DNA from: Spartobacteria bacterium UBA5019
GTDB taxonomy: Bacteria > Verrucomicrobiota > Verrucomicrobiia > Chthoniobacterales > Terrimicrobiaceae
Reading direction: 5' to 3'
Assembly: GCA_002396485.1 (NCBI GenBank)
Contig: DGXZ01000071.1
Span: 53,899 to 90,856 of the forward strand
Length of the DNA: 36,958 nucleotides
Positions 33,364 through 36,958 of this stretch are shown piece after piece (positions within the stretch are counted from its first letter, which is position 1; the number at the start of each line of letters is the position of its first letter). Made by a program: the position numbers and the translations under genes. The notes below the pieces were generated by a model that was not told the origin of the DNA, did not search any database, and was given only the letters and a program-made list of their open reading frames with translations.

Positions 33364-34065
33364 CTACTCGTTCTCTTTTGGTCCGATCGTGCGCTCTCCA
33401 ACGAGAAATTCTTGAACCGTGCCGACCGTGCGCAAGGTGGTGTCGCCAACTTTGCGGGCGGTGGATTCCGTGAAGTCGCTGATTTTCCCAAACAAACCTC
33501 CAACTTTTTTGCCCTCCGTTTTTTTCACGGGTGATCCATCCGGCATTTGAATGGCCTGCACGATGGCTCCGCCTTGGGCAGCAATACCCATGGTGCCAAC
33601 AATCGATCCCAATTCGTCGTAGAGGCGGACTGTCCAGACCGGTTCATGCGTGGCAGCATCCGTGCGCAGCGTGTAATCAAGCCAGTGGAAGGCCACTCGC
33701 GCGTCATTCGCGTGTTGCTGCACGGATTGGAAAAGGCTGCTGGAATCCACCGAAACCTCGCTCGTCTGGATCGCCGGCATCTCGGAGACATTCTCAAATC
33801 CCTTCAACGGCGTCCGCTCGGAGGTGATGGCTCCATTGGCGACACTCACCTCCCGCACACCGCCGCGCGCAGAGGGATCCGCGAGCAAGATCTGCCACTC
33901 GGTAGGCATGGGATCCGCCCGCTCGCCCTTGAGTTCGACGATCCTCGCATCGGCTGCGTAGGGTTGGTCCGCCACAGCGCGAAGAGCCAGAATCGCCGAA
34001 CCGGCGTTCCCCGCAAAAGCGGAAGATGTGCAAACAAACAGGATCAGGAGGATGCCACGAATCAT
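33364..34065 (-). CDS. Secreted protein of unknown function
   Basis: A 233-residue protein that I do not recognise. Residues 1-18 are a signal peptide (MIRGILLILFVCTSSAFA, cleavage before GN). The rest looks globular (QPYAADARIVELKGERADPMP; FHWLDYTLRTDAATHEPVW) with a C-terminal Gly/Lys stretch (KKTEGKKVGGLFGKISDF). No catalytic motif is seen. It lies 47 bp upstream of the efflux adaptor on the same strand and may share its transcript, but nothing ties it to efflux. Confidence 0.7.
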   Translation of the reverse strand: MIRGILLILFVCTSSAFAGNAGSAILALRAVADQPYAADARIVELKGERADPMPTEWQILLADPSARGGVREVSVANGAITSERTPLKGFENVSEMPAIQTSEVSVDSSSLFQSVQQHANDARVAFHWLDYTLRTDAATHEPVWTVRLYDELGSIVGTMGIAAQGGAIVQAIQMPDGSPVKKTEGKKVGGLFGKISDFTESTARKVGDTTLRTVGTVQEFLVGERTIGPKENE

Positions 34066-34070
34066 GGCGG

Positions 34071-34093
34071 AAAATTACCCGCACCGATGCGGG
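34071..34093 (-). terminator. Possible terminator or leader hairpin after vapC
   Basis: Perfect 6-bp stem (34078-34083 cccgca with 34088-34093 tgcggg, 4-base loop) followed on the minus strand by taatttt. It lies just before the ATG of the secreted-protein gene at 34065, so it could end the toxin-antitoxin transcript or form a leader structure. A second A/T-rich inverted repeat (tttttta/taaaaaa) lies at about 34104-34123. Confidence 0.4.
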
Positions 34094-34177
34094 ATTCCAG
34101 AGCTTTTTTAGGAAGCTAAAAAATCAGAGGTCAAGGAGGGCAGCAGGAGTTCCAAGATTCAGACACCGCCTTGGTCC

Positions 34178-34612
34178 TCACTTGATCACATTCCGCCCCT
34201 TGAGACCGAAATGCTTTGCGGCGGCGAGGAGGTGTTTATCGTTGGAATAAATCTCACGAAAACCGTGCTTCTTTGCGCAGGCGAGGTGGAGGGCGTCCGA
34301 GGCACAGAGGAAAATTTTTGCCGGGAGTGTGGCGAAGTTTTTTGAGGCTTTGTCCACCAGGTCCGGGGTCGCGTCGAACCAAGTCCACAAGCCCACCATG
34401 TTGTCCACCTCAAATTGGGAAATGAGACACTCATGCGTGGCAGGTTCAATCTGCGACTCGCGTAACTTCCGGTGAAAGGCAGCGGCAAGTTCCAATCGAC
34501 CTAGGGAAAGCGATCCGACACCCGTCTGCCGGTCAATCAACGAGCGCACCTCCTTGCTGCCGGGCTCGTCCACATAATACTTCAGCAGGTAGGCAGTGTC
34601 GCAGTAGATCAC
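34178..34612 (-). CDS. vapC: PIN-domain toxin (VapC family)
   Basis: A 144-residue PIN-domain ribonuclease, the toxin of a type II system. The acidic active-site residues are present: D5 (MIYCDTAYLLKYY), E41 (GRLELAAAF), D106 (CASDALHLACA) and D125 (YSNDKHLL). The start is a GTG overlapping the antitoxin stop by 4 bases (GTGA), the usual coupled order. Its RNA target cannot be read from the sequence. Confidence 0.88.
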   Translation of the reverse strand: MIYCDTAYLLKYYVDEPGSKEVRSLIDRQTGVGSLSLGRLELAAAFHRKLRESQIEPATHECLISQFEVDNMVGLWTWFDATPDLVDKASKNFATLPAKIFLCASDALHLACAKKHGFREIYSNDKHLLAAAKHFGLKGRNVIK

Positions 34613-34884
34613 AGGTCACGCAGTGCGGAGGTTTCCCGGAGACCGGGAGTGCTATCCGTATCGGATTTCAATTTGCCCGATAAAAGAGCCTCCTTGAAAG
34701 CAGGCAGCAGCTTGCGGCGTTCGCCTAATGTTTTCGTGGAAGGCTCTGAGAGTTGCAAATGTGCGATGCGGGCAGCAGGCTTCCCATTCTCGGTGATGAT
34801 GACTTCCGTGTCGCGCGAGGCAAGGCGGACATAGTGTCCGGTGCGCGCATGGAGTTCGCGAATGGGTATTTGAATTGTAGCCAT
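34609..34884 (-). CDS. vapB: Phd/YefM-type antitoxin of the PIN toxin
   Basis: A 91-residue antitoxin. Residues 1-45 match the Phd/YefM DNA-binding fold (MATIQIPIRELHARTGHYVR; EVIITENGKPAARIAHL), which would repress the pair's own promoter. The C-terminal half (LGERRKLLPAFKEALLSGKL) should bind the toxin. The frame is open upstream, but ATG 34884 gives the family start. It precedes and overlaps the toxin gene. Confidence 0.85.
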   Translation of the reverse strand: MATIQIPIRELHARTGHYVRLASRDTEVIITENGKPAARIAHLQLSEPSTKTLGERRKLLPAFKEALLSGKLKSDTDSTPGLRETSALRDL

Positions 34885-35250
34885 GATTATGAAGCGTGAC
34901 ACGCGAGACACCATAAGTCAACCGGGTGGGCATGTCGGTTTGAGTCACCACATTTCCAAAATTCCAGCCTCTTCTGCCACTGCAATCCAGAATCGTCGAT
35001 ATTCATAGCGTAAACCGTAGTCGCGAAGCGCGGAAGAGGACTCGTCACCCTAAAAATCCTGTGAATTGACTCGCTTCCGCTCACCCTACGGGCTGCTTTC
35101 TGAATCGAAAAATCTCTTGCTTCCAAGAGTTGACCCGCTATTGTCAGACTTATTGAAAAACCTGCTTCCATCAATTCGCAGCAGCCTAAATATCAATAAT
35201 TAATGCCTGACCCCTTTCACCTTTCACCTCAAAAAAATGGGAGCTGCGTT
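34885..35250. other. Intergenic region holding the left direct repeat
   Basis: No gene is supported in these 366 bp. The right half is the left copy of the 160-bp direct repeat (35049-35208), preceded by one copy of a 17-bp word, cgta gtcgcgaagcgcg (35016-35032), that recurs twice near the right copy. The left half must carry the promoter and operator of the toxin-antitoxin pair; I see no clear site. Confidence 0.6.
35049..35208. repeat. Left copy of a 160-bp direct repeat
   Basis: Near-identical to 36778-36936, with one single-base indel and about three substitutions by hand alignment. It contains tcgcttccgctcaccctacg early, then ttgacccgctattgtcag, and ends with an ATG (taatgcct) at 35203 shared by both copies. 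It is not within a gene. The two copies bracket the DUF1016 cassette. Confidence 0.9.
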
Positions 35251-35513
35251 ATGAGCAAGAAACCCAGCCGCTCTAAACCTCGCGCTCTTTCCAAGCCGGG
35301 GAAGACTGTCTCACCCCGCAAGACCAATTCGGGACGCCCGACCCCGCAAGTGAACGAAACCGCCCTGCTCGAAGACCTGCGCAGCCTGATCCTTTCCGCC
35401 CGCCAGCGCATTTCGGTGGTGGCGAACTCCACCACCACGCTTCTCTACTGGCATCTCGGGCAGAGGCTGCTGAAGGAAAACCTCCAGAACCAACGCGCCG
35501 CATACGGGAAACA

Positions 35514-35540
35514 AATTCTCGCGACAGTGTCGCGAGAATT
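35514..35540. repeat. 27-bp inverted repeat 1 inside the DUF1016 gene
   Basis: Perfect 13-bp arms (aattctcgcgaca and its complement) around one G at 35527. It begins at the third base of a codon and encodes the core of QILATVSREL. Confidence 0.95.
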
Positions 35541-35621
35541 GACGGCAGAGTTCGGACGGGGATTCAGCTATGCCACAGTCAATCGCGCCATCCAGTTCTC
35601 TGAGCTTTTCCCCGACCCGGA

Positions 35622-35648
35622 AATTGTGTCGACGCTGTCGACACAATT
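35622..35648. repeat. 27-bp inverted repeat 2 inside the DUF1016 gene
   Basis: Perfect 12-bp arms (aattgtgtcgac and its complement) around gct. It has the same length, same AATT ends and same codon phase as repeat 1, starts 108 bp after it, and encodes EIVSTLSTQL. It ends 12 bases before the frameshift. Confidence 0.95.
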
Positions 35649-36445
35649 GAGTTGGAGCCATTTATGGAATTGCTCCCGATCAAGGAACTACTCGCCCGCG
35701 ATTTCTATGCCGAAATGTGTCGCATCGAGCACTGGGATGTCCGCACCCTGCGGCAAAAGGTTGGCTCCATGCTTTACCAGCGCACCGCTTTGGCGAAGAG
35801 GCCACAGAGCATCATCGCTGCAGAGATAAGCCAAATGCGCGATGGCAAACTCACGCCGGACATCGTGTTTCGCGATCCTTACTTTCTTGATCTGCTCGGC
35901 CTCCAGGGTGCCTTCAGCGAAAGGGACCTTGAATCCGCCATCCTGCGTGAAATCGAAGGCGTGTTGCTGGAGTTGGGCGCAGGCTTCACATTCGTAGCCC
36001 GCCAAAAACGCATGAGTGTCGGCCGGGATGACTTCCACCTCGACCTGCTCTTTTTTCACCGCCACCTGCGCCGCCTTGTCGCTGTGGAATTGAAGCTGGA
36101 AGCCTTCCAACCCGCCCACATCGGCCAAATGGAACTTTACCTTCGCTGGCTCGATAAACACGAACGCGCCCCGGGCGAGGAATCCCCCATCGGCCTCATC
36201 CTCTGCGCTTCATCCGATGCCGAGCAGGTGGAACTTCTCCAACTCGATGCCAAATCCATTCGGGTGAGCGAATATCTCACCGAACTTCCTCCCCTCAAAA
36301 TCCTCCGCGCCCGCCTCCACCAAGCCATCGAACATGCCCGCGAACTCACCGTGCGCCGCAATTCCTCCGGGGAGGCCCTTCCATGAAGCCTGCCCGCTAT
36401 CAGCATCTCGTTACCAGCCATCTCAAGAAAAATGGGAGCGGCGTC

Positions 36446-36565
36446 ATGAGCAAGCCGAACAAAGTCCAGATTCGCAGCAGCACCGCCGAGTATCTTCAAA
36501 AAATCTGGAGGACCATGCGCCGTCAGCGCCGTGGTATCCGCGCCGAGCTTTCGTTTACAAGGTAG
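36446..36565 (+). pseudogene. Short ORF, possible truncated start of a RhuM-like protein
   Basis: A 39-residue frame starting MSKPNKVQIRSSTAEYL and ending after a basic stretch (RTMRRQRRGIRAELSF). The words VQIRSSTAEYL resemble, from memory, the N-terminus of RhuM/virulence-type proteins, which run several hundred residues; if so this is a fragment cut after about 17 residues. The frame also opens earlier at 36383, overlapping the DUF1016 stop, but the bases around ATG 36446 repeat those at the DUF1016 start. Weak assignment. Confidence 0.35.
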
Positions 36566-36930
36566 GGGCAGATCGCCGAGCAGCCCCAAGATTCAGGCGC
36601 AACGCGCCGTTAAGCCAAAATCCAAAATCCAAAATCTGCCCCACCCGTTACGCGTTACGCGTTACGCGTTACCAGTTACCAGTTACCAGTTACCATTTAC
36701 CTTGTCCCGCCGTAGCCGCAAAGCGCGAAGGCGGACTCGTCCCGCCATAGTCGCGAAGCGCGCAGAAGGATCACCATCCTAAAAATCCTGTAATTGACTC
36801 GCTTCCGCTCACCCTACGGGCTGCTTTCTGAATCCAAAAATCTCTTGCTTCCAAAAGTTGACCCGCTATAGTCAGACTTATTGAAAAACCTGCTTCCATC
36901 AATTCGCAGCAGCCTAAATATCAATAATTA
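36566..36930. other. Repeat-rich non-coding region at the right end
   Basis: No gene is seen. In order it holds a tccaaaatcc-type A-rich stretch, the heptamer array (36647-36701), two copies of a 17-bp word related to cgtagtcgcgaagcgcg (36711-36727 and 36746-36762), and most of the right direct repeat. Short repeats packed this densely suggest a recombination-prone site. Confidence 0.7.
36647..36701. repeat. Heptanucleotide tandem repeat array
   Basis: Three GTTACGC units (36647-36667) are followed by four GTTACCA units (36668-36695) and a partial TTTACC. The unit length is constant while the last two bases switch once, as expected for two expansions from one ancestral repeat. Confidence 0.95.
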
Positions 36931-36936
36931 ATGCCT
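36778..36936. repeat. Right copy of the 160-bp direct repeat
   Basis: Matches 35049-35208 except for one missing base near its start and about three substitutions, and ends at the same ATG-containing word (taatgcct). Sequence after the repeat differs between the copies. Confidence 0.9.
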
Positions 36937-36958
36937 TCTCTGAAAAAGCGTTGTCAAG
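36931..36958 (+). CDS. Possible start of a gene running off the right edge
   Basis: The ATG at the end of the right repeat opens MPSLKKRCQ to the window edge. Only nine residues are visible, so this is a guess. The same repeat-borne ATG in the left copy (35203) also opens an ORF, the extended DUF1016 frame. Confidence 0.2.

Larger units (their letters stand above)
35251..36386 (+). pseudogene. DUF1016/YhcG-type PD-(D/E)XK nuclease, split by a one-base frameshift
   Basis: The 5' part (35251 to about 35660) encodes the DUF1016 N-terminal domain: LLYWHLGQRLLKENLQNQRA, then GRGFSYATVNRAIQFSELFPD and LSTQLSWSH. The 3' part in the next frame (about 35661-36386) continues it exactly, FMELLPIKELLARDFYAEMCR, and has the nuclease domain: PDIVFRDPYFLDLLGL, DDFHLDLLFFHRHLRRLVAVELK (D...ExK) and GQMELYLRWLDKHE. 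One base is missing after 35660, where CA-TTT-ATG should read CAn-TTT-ATG. I chose ATG 35251 (MSKKPSRSKPRALSK) because gggagc lies 8 bases before it; 35203 is an in-frame alternative. Family members have been linked to mobile elements and defence islands, but function is uncertain. The break may be a real mutation, recoding or an assembly error. Two 27-bp inverted repeats lie in the 5' part. Confidence 0.85.

Noticed and set aside
36647..36701. CRISPR-like array
   Set aside because: The repeats are 7 bp and contiguous, with no spacers, so it is a simple tandem array.
1..36958. tRNA or rRNA genes
   Set aside because: I scanned the intergenic regions for cloverleaf arms and rRNA signatures by eye and saw none; the gaps are mostly too short.

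Overview
The window is bacterial chromosome of about 55% G+C by eye. Its core is a long minus-strand ribosomal protein cluster (S10, spc and alpha operon remnants). The organism is probably a member of the Verrucomicrobiota. That inference rests on the cluster's gene content, on small lipoproteins and coiled-coil exported proteins of a style seen in that phylum, and on the mix of AddAB, tandem-ACT, NIF3 and IscA-MidA genes. It is a judgement without a database search, so phylum is moderate confidence and anything finer is not supported.

Layout. 1-3477 (minus): addB-like then addA-like recombination nuclease genes, overlapping by ATGA; addA runs off the left edge. 3819-8405: a NIF3-family gene, a convergent tandem-ACT gene, rnr (RNase R), an exported coiled-coil protein and a 60-residue lipoprotein. 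8564-8598: a bidirectional terminator. 8628-21684 (minus): rplD-rplW-rplB-rpsS-[exported coiled-coil gene]-rplV-rpsC-rplP-rpmC-rpsQ-rplN-rplX-rplE-rpsH-rplF-rplR-rpsE-rplO-secY-map-infA-rpmJ-rpsM-rpsK-rpsD. rpsJ, rplC, rpsN, rpmD, adk, rpoA and rplQ are not at their usual positions. An exported coiled-coil gene sits between rpsS and rplV, and its C-terminal domain resembles that of the coiled-coil gene just beyond rpsD. 21953-25689 (minus): an SH3-type lipoprotein, a sugar nucleotidyltransferase, a GNAT acetyltransferase and mutL. 25730-28750 (plus): an IscA-type Fe-S protein, a proline-rich membrane protein and a MidA-type methyltransferase. 28988-34065 (minus): an RND efflux permease and its adaptor, preceded by a secreted protein of unknown function. 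34178-34884 (minus): a PIN toxin/antitoxin pair.

The right end (about 35.0-36.96 kb) is accessory DNA. A DUF1016/YhcG-type nuclease gene, broken by a one-base frameshift, and a short downstream ORF lie between two near-identical 160-bp direct repeats. Inside the DUF1016 reading frame are two 27-bp near-perfect inverted repeats, 108 bp apart and in the same codon phase, that encode the same peptide pattern. A heptanucleotide tandem array follows. This cassette and the coiled-coil insertion in the ribosomal operon are the most interesting parts of the window.
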